The notes under the pieces were generated by a model, which searched no databases, was not told the origin of the DNA, and saw only the letters and a program-made list of their open reading frames with translations. The translations under genes were made by a program, and so were the position numbers. Below are positions 24,855-33,893 of a stretch of DNA of 34,236 nt, in pieces. Origin of the DNA: Segatella oulorum JCM 14966. GTDB lineage: Bacteria > Bacteroidota > Bacteroidia > Bacteroidales > Bacteroidaceae. Every line of letters starts with the position of its first letter. Position 1 is the stretch's first letter. The stretch covers positions 1 to 34,236 of the forward strand of contig NZ_BAJQ01000029.1 of the NCBI RefSeq assembly GCF_000613785.1, written 5' to 3'.

Positions 24855-25703
24855 TTATTGTTGCAATTTGAACACCACGGGAACATTAAACTTCACGCGA
24901 ACAGCAGAACCATTCTGCTTTCCCGGTGTCCAGCGAGGCATGCTGCTTACAACACGAGCAGCTTCCTTATCCAAAGATGGATCGACGGAACGTGCTACCT
25001 TAACATCGGTGATAGAGCCATCACGCTCTACAACGAATGAAATGGTTACACGACCTTGAATACCATTTTCTTGTGCTACAACAGGATACTTTACATGAGA
25101 ATTCAAGTACTGAATCAATGCTCCTTGTCCACCAGGGAACGAAGGCATCACTTCTACGACGTCGAATACTTTCTGTGTAACCTCTTCTTTTGGTGCTGGA
25201 GGAGGTGTAGCAACAGCGATGTCATTACGCACAGCTTCAATCGTACGATCCTTTGCACCCTCATGGGTTTCAGTACCTACTGCAATCTTCGCATCCAATT
25301 GATCCATCTGCTTCATTTGGTTGGTCTCTTTTACGAGCTCATCCTTCTTGATGACAGGTGCAACGAATTTCTGCGTTTCGCGCGCAACAGGAATCTCTTT
25401 CTTTGGCTCAACCTTTGGCTTCACCTGTTCCTGTTTCTTCTTCTCTTGCTTCTTAGCCTCCTGCTGAAGTTGTGCCAACTGCATCGCTTCCATGTAGGCT
25501 TGCTGCTGTTCGGCATTCTTCTGTTGAATCACTTTCCATGCAAGAAAACCACCAACGAGTGCTGCAGCAATAATCAAGATAACAAGTGCCTTGATGTTAC
25601 GACCAGAAGTTCCCTTACGAAGCTTATATGCACCGTAGCCTTGGTTCTTACCGGCAAACACCAAATCGACCCATTTGGGATCGTATAAATCTATTTTTGC
25701 CAT
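24855..25703 (-). CDS. tonB: TonB energy transducer
   Basis: A 282-residue protein that carries proton-motive energy from ExbB/ExbD to outer-membrane receptors. The Bacteroidetes-type N-terminus MAKIDLYDPKWVDLVFAGKN is cytoplasmic, and the single membrane anchor is at residues 37-56. A long Q/K/E-rich then proline-containing periplasmic spacer follows (KKQEQVKPKVEPKKEIP, PPPAPKEE). The C-terminal TonB domain starts near MPSFPGGQGALIQYLNSHVK and includes GRVTISFVVERDGSITDVKV and MPRWTPGKQNG. It is preceded by exbD (39 bases) and followed closely by the PstS-like gene. Confidence 0.94.
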   Translation of the reverse strand: MAKIDLYDPKWVDLVFAGKNQGYGAYKLRKGTSGRNIKALVILIIAAALVGGFLAWKVIQQKNAEQQQAYMEAMQLAQLQQEAKKQEKKKQEQVKPKVEPKKEIPVARETQKFVAPVIKKDELVKETNQMKQMDQLDAKIAVGTETHEGAKDRTIEAVRNDIAVATPPPAPKEEVTQKVFDVVEVMPSFPGGQGALIQYLNSHVKYPVVAQENGIQGRVTISFVVERDGSITDVKVARSVDPSLDKEAARVVSSMPRWTPGKQNGSAVRVKFNVPVVFKLQQ

Positions 25704-25742
25704 TTGTTTCTTTCTTTTTAAATTGTTTCTTTACTTCATCGA

Positions 25743-26399
25743 CTACTGCTTAACAGCACGCAGCTTCAACAAATGTAAGTCGTTGCTGTTGAGCTTGTCA
25801 ATAACGTAAGTACCAATACTTAAAATCTGCATTTCGTCAAGTGCATCCACCATATTCTTATAAGAAGCGTTGTCTGTGGGCTTAATAATGATGGTCAAAG
25901 TTGGAATCTTTCCATCTTTCAGATCACCGGCCTTCAACTTACTTAACTCTTTCTGGTAGATTGAGTCGGGATACATCTGAGGGTTCTCAGCCTTCTTTGC
26001 ATTCAACTCTTTCACTGCAAGTTCAATACGTGTCACAGGTTTAATACCCGTTGCTGTGGCATGATTTCTCAGCACCTTGCGAATACCATCATTACCCCAT
26101 GTTGTTTCCTTCAACCATGCAGGATTATTATATTGAGGTTCACCCTCACCATAATAAATCTTGTTGTCGGCTGCAACATAGATTGTGATAGCTTCTGAAG
26201 CTTTTGCCTCTGTTTGTTGATCTTTTTGAACATTATCATTACTCGGCATGGTAAGCTCCATCGTCTGAGGTTTACTGAGAGATGTTGCCAACATGAAGAA
26301 CGTAATCAACAACATGAGCATATCTACCATCGGCGTAAAGTCCACGCGAGCGTTAGACTTCTTCTGTTTGCTTCCGCCTTGTTCTACTATTTCTGCCAT
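25743..26399 (-). CDS. exbD: ExbD-type biopolymer transport protein (second copy)
   Basis: A 218-residue ExbD/TolR family protein with one N-terminal membrane helix. The key aspartate D26 lies in RVDFTPMVDMLMLLITFFML, the proton-path residue of the family. The periplasmic domain is longer than in proteobacterial ExbD (about 140 residues) and ends in TLTIIIKPTDNASYKNMVDA followed by LDEMQILSIGTYVIDKL. It starts three bases after the stop of the first exbD copy, so the two are translationally linked. The paired copies suggest a heteromeric ExbD complex. Confidence 0.9.
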   Translation of the reverse strand: MAEIVEQGGSKQKKSNARVDFTPMVDMLMLLITFFMLATSLSKPQTMELTMPSNDNVQKDQQTEAKASEAITIYVAADNKIYYGEGEPQYNNPAWLKETTWGNDGIRKVLRNHATATGIKPVTRIELAVKELNAKKAENPQMYPDSIYQKELSKLKAGDLKDGKIPTLTIIIKPTDNASYKNMVDALDEMQILSIGTYVIDKLNSNDLHLLKLRAVKQ

Positions 26400-26402
26400 T
26401 GA

Positions 26403-27044
26403 TTAGTCCTCCTGTTTTTTAAGCTGAGTGATCATATAGTAATGGCTTTCGTCCATATCCTGGAGCTCACTCATTACACGTTTCACTGTCTTATACGGTG
26501 TACTTGCATCTGCCTTCAAAGCAATCTTAATATCATCGTCTACTGTACGAGCAGCATTTACCCATTGCTGGAACTCGCTCATACCCCCTTTAATACTATC
26601 CAAAGGAATACCCTTCAACGGAAGTGTCTTCATACGAATATTAAGAGGTGCAGACAGATAGCTGCTTAAATCACTCATTGGAACACCAAATTGATCTTCA
26701 GCCTTGAATGCTTTGGTTTGTGCAGGATTCAAACTCACTCCGAAACTTTCAGTCATCTTGTCGAGAACCTGTACCATTTCTTCTGGATTATCCATACTCA
26801 TGAATACCTGTCCCTCGCCAGTTGGCTTTCCTGATGCATCTTTTTCAGGATTGACAAAAATCGTCAGAACGCCCTTTTCCGGAACTTTAATCTCGGAAAC
26901 CGACCCCGGCGTGTTTACTTTCACAGGCTCATTCTTTACAAAAGTAGAGGTGAGCATGAAGAAAGTGAGCAGCAAGGTCATCACGTCTGACATAGGCGTC
27001 ATATCAATCCATACATCACTTTTCTTAATTTTTACTTTACCCAT
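26403..27044 (-). CDS. exbD: ExbD-type biopolymer transport protein (first copy)
   Basis: A 213-residue ExbD/TolR protein. The membrane helix contains the proton-path aspartate D20 (VWIDMTPMSDVMTLLLTFFM). The periplasmic part is specific to Bacteroidetes, with KVNTPGSVSEIKVPEKGVLT, FVNPEKDASG, and a C-terminal domain ending in SELQDMDESHYYMITQLKKQ. It differs clearly from the second copy, so the pair is an old duplication rather than a recent one. It lies 31 bases after exbB. Confidence 0.9.
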   Translation of the reverse strand: MGKVKIKKSDVWIDMTPMSDVMTLLLTFFMLTSTFVKNEPVKVNTPGSVSEIKVPEKGVLTIFVNPEKDASGKPTGEGQVFMSMDNPEEMVQVLDKMTESFGVSLNPAQTKAFKAEDQFGVPMSDLSSYLSAPLNIRMKTLPLKGIPLDSIKGGMSEFQQWVNAARTVDDDIKIALKADASTPYKTVKRVMSELQDMDESHYYMITQLKKQED

Positions 27045-27075
27045 AGCGATAAAATTTTAAAGGGTTAGCAAAAAA

Positions 27076-27909
27076 TTAAGCCTCGTCTGCGTGGTTAGCT
27101 TCGTATGTCTGAGCGATTGAGTAACCTACTTCGTCGAGTGCGTATGTCAACTTATCAACCTTATTGGTGAAATAGTTGTAAGAAATAACGGCGCACCATG
27201 ATGTTAAAATACCGAATGCTGTATTGATCAAAGCCTCAGAAATACCTGCAGAAAGTGCAGTTGAGTCTACGTTACCCGAAGACAAAGCTGAGAACGACTT
27301 GATCATACCCGTTACAGTACCAAGAAGACCTGTCAATGTACCCAACGTTACGATGGTTGCAATAATAGGAAGGTTCATGGTCAATGTAGGCATTTCAAGC
27401 TGAGTAGCCTCTTCGTGTGCCTGCTGAATCTTTGAAACTTTTTGAGACTTCTTCAAGTTTGCGTTTGCACCAGACTCCATACTCTTATATGCATTCAAAG
27501 AAGCATATACTACGTTTGCTACAGAACCCTTCTGCTTGTCGCACAACTGACGTGCCTTATCAAAGTCGTTTGCATTCAATGCAGCTTTGATGTTCAGAAC
27601 GAACTTTGGCAAAGAACCCGTACCGAAAGCGGTCTTCATAGCCAAAACACGCTCAATAGTCATTGCCAACACGGTTAACAACAAAGAGTGGATCACTGGA
27701 ACGATGAAACCACCTTTAAAGATAGTTCCCCAAACGTCTGCAGGATGACCATCAAGGTTACCGCCTTGGAAGTGCATGGGGTTAGCAAACCAAGTGTAGA
27801 ACAATGTAAAAGCGATTGCAGCGCAAACGACGATAATCCAGAATGCGCCTCTAACTCCCTGAAAGCCTTGCCCCTTCTTAGGGTTGGCTGCTTGTTGTGT
27901 AGTTGCCAT
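27076..27909 (-). CDS. exbB: MotA/TolQ/ExbB proton channel protein
   Basis: A 277-residue inner-membrane channel subunit that powers TonB with ExbD. The predicted membrane helices are at about 23-43 (FWIIVVCAAIAFTLFYTWF), 69-92 (GFIVPVIHSLLLTVLAMTIE), 180-206 (IIATIVTLGTLTGLLGTVTG) and 224-246 (ISEALINTAFGILTSWCAVI). The stretch LGTLTGLLGTVTGMIKSFSA is the conserved channel motif. The first membrane helix near residue 25 is an extension common in Bacteroidetes. It is the head of the six-gene operon, with a promoter box at 28018-28025 and a leader of about 100 bases. Confidence 0.94.
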   Translation of the reverse strand: MATTQQAANPKKGQGFQGVRGAFWIIVVCAAIAFTLFYTWFANPMHFQGGNLDGHPADVWGTIFKGGFIVPVIHSLLLTVLAMTIERVLAMKTAFGTGSLPKFVLNIKAALNANDFDKARQLCDKQKGSVANVVYASLNAYKSMESGANANLKKSQKVSKIQQAHEEATQLEMPTLTMNLPIIATIVTLGTLTGLLGTVTGMIKSFSALSSGNVDSTALSAGISEALINTAFGILTSWCAVISYNYFTNKVDKLTYALDEVGYSIAQTYEANHADEA

Positions 27910-28017
27910 AATTTGAAAAATTTAATCTTTTGTTAGTATAATAATATTAATAATTTTTCCACATTTAATTTTTTAGTTGTGTCTGACAAGGGAATATAAC
28001 AGCCCCTTTTTACCTCG

Positions 28018-28025
28018 CAAAGATA
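28018..28025 (-). promoter_or_regulatory. -7 box of the exbB-exbD-exbD-tonB operon
   Basis: The minus strand reads TATCTTTG followed by GCGAGG. The resulting leader before the exbB ATG at 27909 is about 100 bases and A/T-rich; no specific RNA motif was recognised in it. Confidence 0.6.
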
Positions 28026-28124
28026 GCAATTTATGCATAACTACTACGCTAATTAAGAAGTTTTAACGAGCATTCTATTCAAAAACAGCCCTTTCTGTAA
28101 CAAATTCTTAGCAGCGTATCGTTC

Positions 28125-29318
28125 TTAATGCAATTTCATTAATGCAGCTGCTATCCGTCGAATCGCTTCTGTAATCTGCGTTTCACTCATAGCATAACTC
28201 AATCTGAAGCAAGCCGGATGGCCAAATGCATCGCCCGAAACGGTCGCCACATGGGCCTGTTCCAACAAATATAATGCAAAATCTGTGGCATTCTTAATCA
28301 CCTGTTTCCCATCACTTTTTCCAAAGAAAGCGCTGCACTTCGGGAACACATAAAAAGCTCCATCGGGCTTATTCACTTCCAATCCTGGAATTTTCCGCAA
28401 CAGATCAACGATTAAATCACGGCGCTTTTCAAAGGCCTTACGCATCTCTTCCACACATTTCTGCCCCATAGTATAAGCCGCTTCGGCAGCCTTTTGGCTC
28501 ACCGAACAAGCCCCACTGGTATATTGTCCTTGCAATTTATTACACCCTTTCACAATCCATTCGGGCGCTGCAATATAGCCAATGCGCCAACCGGTCATGG
28601 CATAGGCCTTCGAAACACCATTCACCACAATCGTGCGTTCACGCATTCCTTTCACTGTAGCGATGCTGGCATGATGCCCTATATAATTAATGTGTTCATA
28701 GATTTCGTCAGAGACCACATACAAATCTTCGTGCCGAAGCACCACTTCCGCCAAGGCTTCCAACTCTTCCTGAGCATACACACTCCCCGTAGGATTGCAA
28801 GGTGAGCACAAAATCAACATGCGTGTTTTCGGCGTAATCGCAGCCTCCAACTGCTCAGGGGTCATCTTAAAACCATGTTCAAACTCGGTCTCAACCAACA
28901 CAGGCACACCATCTGCGAGCTTCACTATTTGTGGATAGCTCACCCAATAAGGCGAAGGGATAATCACTTCATCGCCCGCATTCACCAAAGCCATTACCAC
29001 ATTGCACACACTCTGCTTTGCACCATTGCTCACCAGCACCTCCTCTACATGATAATCCAAGCCGTTTTCACGCTTCAACTTATCAACGATAGCCTGCCGA
29101 AGCGAAAGATAGCCTGGCACCGGAGAATACTTTGAATAATTTTCGGCAATAGCTTGTGCGGCAGCCGCCTTGATATGCTCAGGTGTATTAAAATCGGGTT
29201 CCCCCACACTCATATTGATAACATCAATCCCTTGCGCCTTCATTTCACTGCTTTTCTGCGACATCGCAAGCGTTGCTGAGGGTGCAAGACGATTTAAACG
29301 ATCCGATAAATGTGCCAT
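28125..29318 (-). CDS. aspC: Aspartate aminotransferase (class I/II PLP aminotransferase)
   Basis: A 397-residue cytoplasmic PLP enzyme that exchanges amino groups between aspartate and 2-oxoglutarate. It starts MAHLSDRLNRLAPSATLAMS. Family motifs: INMSVGEPDFNTPEHI, YSPVPGYLSLRQAI, VSNGAKQSVCNVVMA, LCSPCNPTGSVY, VVSDEIYEHINYIG and the PLP lysine in VVNGVSKAYAMTGWRIGYIA. This is the AAT subgroup I-beta pattern, although the sequence does not exclude a wider substrate range. The frame is open back to 29393, but the promoter box at 29350-29357 makes ATG 29318 the real start. It lies downstream of ribBA, separated by a terminator. Confidence 0.92.
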   Translation of the reverse strand: MAHLSDRLNRLAPSATLAMSQKSSEMKAQGIDVINMSVGEPDFNTPEHIKAAAAQAIAENYSKYSPVPGYLSLRQAIVDKLKRENGLDYHVEEVLVSNGAKQSVCNVVMALVNAGDEVIIPSPYWVSYPQIVKLADGVPVLVETEFEHGFKMTPEQLEAAITPKTRMLILCSPCNPTGSVYAQEELEALAEVVLRHEDLYVVSDEIYEHINYIGHHASIATVKGMRERTIVVNGVSKAYAMTGWRIGYIAAPEWIVKGCNKLQGQYTSGACSVSQKAAEAAYTMGQKCVEEMRKAFEKRRDLIVDLLRKIPGLEVNKPDGAFYVFPKCSAFFGKSDGKQVIKNATDFALYLLEQAHVATVSGDAFGHPACFRLSYAMSETQITEAIRRIAAALMKLH

Positions 29319-29349
29319 AGCTTTATCCGTTAGGTTATATATCTGCGCA

Positions 29350-29357
29350 CAAAAGTA
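29350..29357 (-). promoter_or_regulatory. -7 box of the aspartate aminotransferase gene
   Basis: The minus strand reads TACTTTTG, a TAnnTTTG match, with about 25 bases of leader before ATG 29318. This decides the start codon. Confidence 0.6.
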
Positions 29358-29442
29358 ATGATTTTCTCCATGCCTGCGAAGAATATACATCACTTTTTTT
29401 CAATTCTTCAGGTTTTCAGACACAGACAACCTTCCAAAAATA

Positions 29443-29477
29443 TTGAATGTGGAAATCTTTTAGCTTTCCACATTCAA
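29443..29477 (-). terminator. Terminator of ribBA
   Basis: A perfect 13-bp stem (TTGAATGTGGAAA at 29443-29455 with TTTCCACATTCAA at 29465-29477) encloses a nine-base loop. On the minus strand it is followed by TATTTTTGG and lies ten bases after the ribBA stop. Confidence 0.88.
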
Positions 29478-29487
29478 TTCCTACACG

Positions 29488-30702
29488 TCAAATCTTGATA
29501 TGAAGCTCATGCCCCATGCGATCACGTTTGGTCTCTAAATACTTGCGATCATAAGGATTGGGCGTGATTTCAATCGGCACATTTTCTACAATTTCCAAGC
29601 CATAAGCCTCCAACCCCACACGTTTCGTGGGATTATTGGTCAGCAAGCGCATTTTACTCACACCCAAATGCCGCAGCATCTGTGCCCCACAACCATAGTC
29701 ACGTTCATCGGGTTTAAAGCCTAAATGCACATTAGCATCCACCGTATCGTAGCCTTGTTCCTGCAACTTATAAGCTGCCATCTTATTCATGAGTCCTATT
29801 CCACGCCCTTCTTGCTGCATATAGATAACCACACCTTGCCCTTCTTGCTCAATCATTTCTAATGATTTGTGCAACTGTTCGCCGCAATCGCAACGCTTGC
29901 TGCCCAAGATGTCGCCCGTTGCACACGACGAATGCACGCGCACCAACACAGCATCTCCCGGCTTCCATTCACCTTTTATAACAGCCATGTGCTCGGCACC
30001 ATTGCTTTTCTGACGGAAAGGAACCAAACGGAAATGCCCGTAAATGGTGGGAAGATCCACCTCCTCGCCCACCTCAATCGTCGATTCTTTCTTTAAACGA
30101 TAGGCAATAAGGTCCTTAATTGTGATGATTTTCAGCCCCCATGCCTTCGCCTTCTCTATCAACTGCGGCATGCGCGCCATCGTTCCGTCCTCGTTCATAA
30201 TCTCCATCAAGGCACCAACGGGATAAAGTCCCGCTAATTTACACAAGTCAACGGCGGCTTCTGTGTGCCCACTACGACGCAATACACCGTTATCCTGCGC
30301 ATACAAGGGATTGATATGCCCTGGCCGTCCAAAGGTTTGAGGGGTAGAAGCAGGATCAGCTAAAGCGCGAATCGTCGCCGCTCTGTCATGGGTTGACACC
30401 CCCGTTGTGCACCCTTCCAACTTATCTACCGTGATGGTGAAGGGCGTTCCCAACATCGAAGTGTTATCGGCCACCTGATGGGGCAAGTCCAACTCTTCAG
30501 CTCTTGAGAGCGTTACCGGCGCACAAAGCACACCTCTTGCATGCTTCAACATGAAGTTCACGTCGTCGGGCGTTATCTTTTCGGCCGCAATAATCAAATC
30601 TCCTTCGTTCTCACGATCTTCATCATCCACCACAATAACAAACTTTCCTTGGCGGAAATCGTCAAGTGCGGCTTCAATATTACTTAATTTAAAATCCTCC
30701 AT
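29488..30702 (-). CDS. ribBA: Bifunctional DHBP synthase / GTP cyclohydrolase II
   Basis: A 404-residue riboflavin enzyme. The N-terminal half (about 1-205) is 3,4-dihydroxy-2-butanone-4-phosphate synthase, with the metal-binding [37 protein letters not shown] and [12 protein letters not shown]. The C-terminal half is GTP cyclohydrolase II, with the zinc ligands in [20 protein letters not shown], then [17 protein letters not shown] and [19 protein letters not shown]. Both halves look intact. ATG 30702 is chosen because [20 protein letters not shown] matches the family N-terminus; the frame is open to 30747. It lies 86 bases after the permease gene. No FMN riboswitch was seen. Confidence 0.95.
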   Translation of the reverse strand: MEDFKLSNIEAALDDFRQGKFVIVVDDEDRENEGDLIIAAEKITPDDVNFMLKHARGVLCAPVTLSRAEELDLPHQVADNTSMLGTPFTITVDKLEGCTTGVSTHDRAATIRALADPASTPQTFGRPGHINPLYAQDNGVLRRSGHTEAAVDLCKLAGLYPVGALMEIMNEDGTMARMPQLIEKAKAWGLKIITIKDLIAYRLKKESTIEVGEEVDLPTIYGHFRLVPFRQKSNGAEHMAVIKGEWKPGDAVLVRVHSSCATGDILGSKRCDCGEQLHKSLEMIEQEGQGVVIYMQQEGRGIGLMNKMAAYKLQEQGYDTVDANVHLGFKPDERDYGCGAQMLRHLGVSKMRLLTNNPTKRVGLEAYGLEIVENVPIEITPNPYDRKYLETKRDRMGHELHIKI

Positions 30703-30788
30703 ATAATTTTTCTTTTGTTGCAATTTATCTATTCGCCACAGCCACACATTCTCCTTTTACACCTTATTATATATAGGAGCCTTGCACG

Positions 30789-32692
30789 CTATGCCGGAAA
30801 ATTCTTTTTAATCAGCGTCACAATACCATGGTTGGTCTGCTCTATCGTTCGCAAATCTCGCCACAAGCGCATTCTAAACATCCACATTCTCAAATAAAAA
30901 AACACGCCTAAGGGCAAAACAATTCCCGAAACCATATTGAGCCATCTACGTTCAAAAGGCCGCGTATGTGCCTTTGTTGCTAACACAGGATAGTTGTTCA
31001 ACGCCTTGATGATATAGGTGTTACGCGTGTTCGACAAATCGGCAATCACCTGCTCCAACCGCTCATTTAGCTGCTCCACGGCATGGTCTGCACGATACTT
31101 AAAGAACACTTTCACCGGATTGGGCAAGTGCTGCAAATGGTGCACCGCCACATAAGTGCGGACATCTTCATTCATCGTTTGCAGCAACTTCACATCTTCT
31201 TCGTAATGTGGTTCATCAATAATCACCTCCTTGGCAAACACGTGTCGTTTCACACGCAAGCCTAAAAGTTTTTGGAAGAACTCCCGATAGGCGTCAAAAT
31301 TAAACACCATTGAGTCGTTCGAAGCCTTGTAAGTCACAAAGACTGCCAACGGAGTGAGCACGGCAGGCGCTAAAGATTTGCCAAACCACACGGTCCAAAT
31401 GCCACCACGTGCCATGCGATAGCCCGTATTTTCGAGCACGTAATACACGATAAACACCAACACCGAGACAATCACAGGAATGCCCAATCCGCCCTTTCTA
31501 ATAATAGCTCCCAACGGCGCTCCGATGAAAAAGAAGATCAAACACGACAGCGCTACGGAGAATTTGCTTATCATTTCAATCTCATGTTGGCGTATCAACA
31601 AATCACCATCACTCGTGAGCATGCTCTTAAAATCTAAGTCAGAGATGGCACTTTGCACCCTCGATTGCGCCATACTCACCACCTGTTGCTGCTGCGCCAA
31701 CGGCAAATGCGCAAAGGTTGAGTCGATATTAAACCGTGCATTGTAGGCCGCTTTCACCGCCCGCAGCGAGTCTTTCCTATCAATGGGCGGCGCATAGTAC
31801 AGCGAGCGTTGCGCATCTTTGTAATATTGTTGCCCTATGCTGTCATACGTAAGCTTCAGCGAATCCATGTCATGTGACAACTGTGCAAGTCCCTTTCCAC
31901 GCGCATTATTGGCCAATCCTGCGGCATCGGTCATGTTGAAATCACCATCAAAATCCAATAGTATACGCTTTGCCGTAAACGTTTCACGCCGATAAGGCAC
32001 CGCCGTATTATTGCCAAAGGCATCATTTTGCATGTTCTCAAACCATTCGCCACTCCACAAACTCAACTGCAAATGCTTCTTGTCGGCCGTTGATTGCAAC
32101 ATACCCGAGTCGCTAAGATAATCGCTTGGTCTTCGTAACTGCCCGTCATGCGATAAATCATGATGCCATAAAGTTTACCCGTCTCCAAGTCCTTATGCTG
32201 CACATACAGATTACTGTTGGGAATACCATCATAGAAAACGCCTTCAGGAATTTCCAATTCAGGACTTTTTTGCTTCATCGAAATCAGTAATTGTGCCAGC
32301 TTGTTGTTGGCCTCCGGACCGATATTGTTTTGAAAAACAAATGATATGCCACTGATAACTATCGAGATAACGATGAGCGATCGAAACGACTGCATTAAGG
32401 AAATGCCGGCAGCTTTGATGGCTGTAAGCTCACTGCTCTCGCCCAAATTACCAAAGGTGATAAGCGAAGAAAGCAAGATGGCCAACGGCAACGCTTGCGG
32501 AACCAACATCAAACCCATATACCAAAAGAACTGTGCCATAATCTCCATGGACAGCCCTTTGCCGATTAAATCGTCGATATAACGCCAAAGGAATTGCATC
32601 ATCAGCACAAACTGGCAGATGAAGAAAGTGCCCAAAAAGAGCAAACCAAACTGCTTGGCTATGAATATATCTAATTTTTTAATCCGAATCAT
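30789..32692 (-). pseudogene. LptF/LptG (YjgP/YjgQ) family permease, split by one frameshift
   Basis: An inner-membrane subunit of the lipopolysaccharide exporter family. The first frame, from ATG 32692, begins MIRIKKLDIFIAKQFGLLFL and carries WRYIDDLIGKG, YMGLMLVPQALPLAILLSSL and FGNLGESSELTAIKAAGISL, then the periplasmic start (EIPEGVFYDGIPNSNLYVQH). After GSYEDQAIILA the frame is lost at about 32109-32113. The next frame resumes with DSGMLQSTADKKHLQLSLWS and continues to the stop at 30789, with three further membrane helices (for example FFFIGAPLGAIIRKGGLGIP). One extra base restores about 635 residues, the usual Bacteroidetes length. The second half could in principle be translated separately from ATG 32102, but it is not a natural domain. 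Confidence 0.87.
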
Positions 32693-32740
32693 GAAAACAT
32701 TCCTCTGCGAAAAGCAACGCAAGCGCCCTTTCCCGTGTTG

Positions 32741-32748
32741 CAAATTTA
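32741..32748 (-). promoter_or_regulatory. -7 box of the LptF/G-ribBA unit
   Basis: The minus strand reads TAAATTTG, a TAnnTTTG match, about 48 bases before ATG 32692. Confidence 0.55.
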
Positions 32749-32759
32749 GCATAAAAAAG

Positions 32760-33452
32760 TGAAACAGCCTGTGTTTTTGGCTTTTTTATGAAACACAAAG
32801 AGCATGGTCCAAACATACCTTCGTGATGCCACAAGCAGATAAAAGCAACTCGCTCGCCCATGATAGCCTATTCATATTGTTTATAAGGAATGGCCTTGCT
32901 ACGCACAATCCTACATCATGGCATAATTACACCTCGCGTTATGGTACGATGCCAAATGGGGATCACATGCACCATCATGATTTACACGGTCACAAAAAAT
33001 GGGGATGATGGGGAATTTTGCGAAGGATTAAAAAAAAGTACAACCCCAAAGGGGGTAGGGTTTCGTGTGGGTTTCATCAAGACAGGGTAGCTTTCGCTGC
33101 GCTCATCAACCCTGCCCTATCGAAAGTATAACCCCTTCGGGGTAATCTCCTCCGTACCATTCCCATGCACATTTCCCTGCCATTTGTGAGGCAATCCCTG
33201 TGGTAGCGTTGCCTATACATCATTTTGCCGTGCGCCATTCCTATGCTATGATTTGGTAATTAATGGGCATGTGGCACACGACAAACGTTGTGGCATGGTC
33301 GCACCCCATGTTGTGGAATTATAATAAATGCCCATGTCGCGCACCATCCCTATGCCGTGGCGTGATGATCAATGGACAATGATGGGCGAATTCCACCGCA
33401 ATGTTATCCTCATCCCCGTGGTTGTGGTTGTGATAAATGGGCAATGATATGT
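32760..33452. other. Gene-free stretch with REP-like palindromes and decayed repeats
   Basis: No convincing gene is present. At 33038-33060 a GTACAACCCC-AAA-GGGGGTAGGG palindrome appears, and at 33121-33146 CTATCGAAAGTATAACCCCTTCGGGGT closely parallels positions 51-80 of the window. From about 33240 to 33450, diverged copies of the 66-bp unit can be traced by repeated ATAAATGGGCAATGAT-type text. Confidence 0.55.
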
Positions 33453-33800
33453 GCAACCCCATCGGGTGGTATGATGATGTCCCGTGTGATGGTGTGGTGA
33501 TGAATGGATAGTGATACGGCAATCCCATCGAGTGGTATGATAATGTCCCGTGTGATGGTGTGGTGATGAATGGATAATAATACGGCAACCCCATCGGGTG
33601 GTGTGATGATGTCACACGTGGTGGCATGATAATCAATGGATAATAATACAGCAACCCCATCGGGGGGTGTGATGATGTCACATGTGGTGGCATGATAATC
33701 AATGGATAATAATACGGCAACCCCACTGGGTGGTGTGATGATGTCACACGTGGTTGCATGATAATCAATGGATAATAATACGGCAACCCCACCGGGGTTG
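33453..33800. repeat. 66-bp tandem array, five units plus a partial
   Basis: The anchor GCAACCCC or GCAATCCC begins at 33453, 33519, 33585, 33651, 33717 and 33783, an exact 66-bp pitch. The rightmost three units are nearly identical (TGATGATGTCACACGTGGT, ATAATCAATGGATAATAAT), and units become less alike leftward, as expected if new copies form at the transposase-proximal end. Each unit begins with the half-palindrome CAACCCCAT-GGGTGG, which becomes a full REP hairpin (CAACCCC-ACC-GGGGTTG) in the last, at 33784-33800. Confidence 0.92.
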
Positions 33801-33893
33801 TACTCTCGATAGCCCGGGGTTGCCGACGATAGGAGGCTACCCCGGGTAACGAGGTATGCGGAAAGCTACCCCCTTGGGGGTTGTACTCTTTCA
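33794..33893. repeat. REP-like palindromic block, right copy, next to the transposase gene
   Basis: GGGGTTGTACTCTCGATAGC, then GGTTGCCGACGATAGGAGGC and TACCCCGGGTAAC match the left end of the window (positions 18-79) in inverted orientation. A further palindrome, CTACCCCCTTGGGGGTTGTA, follows at 33867-33886. The block ends at the stop of the Y1 transposase gene, the usual place for REPs linked to a RAYT. Confidence 0.75.

Noticed and set aside
29319..29393. Longer N-terminus for the aspartate aminotransferase
   Set aside because: It lies across and upstream of the TACTTTTG promoter box, and the added residues do not resemble the family.
30703..30788. FMN riboswitch before ribBA
   Set aside because: The gap is only 86 bases and shows none of the conserved riboswitch segments.
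32760..33035. tRNA or small RNA gene in the gap after the permease promoter
   Set aside because: No cloverleaf, no TTCGA/TTCAA arm pattern and no clear promoter-terminator pair were found.
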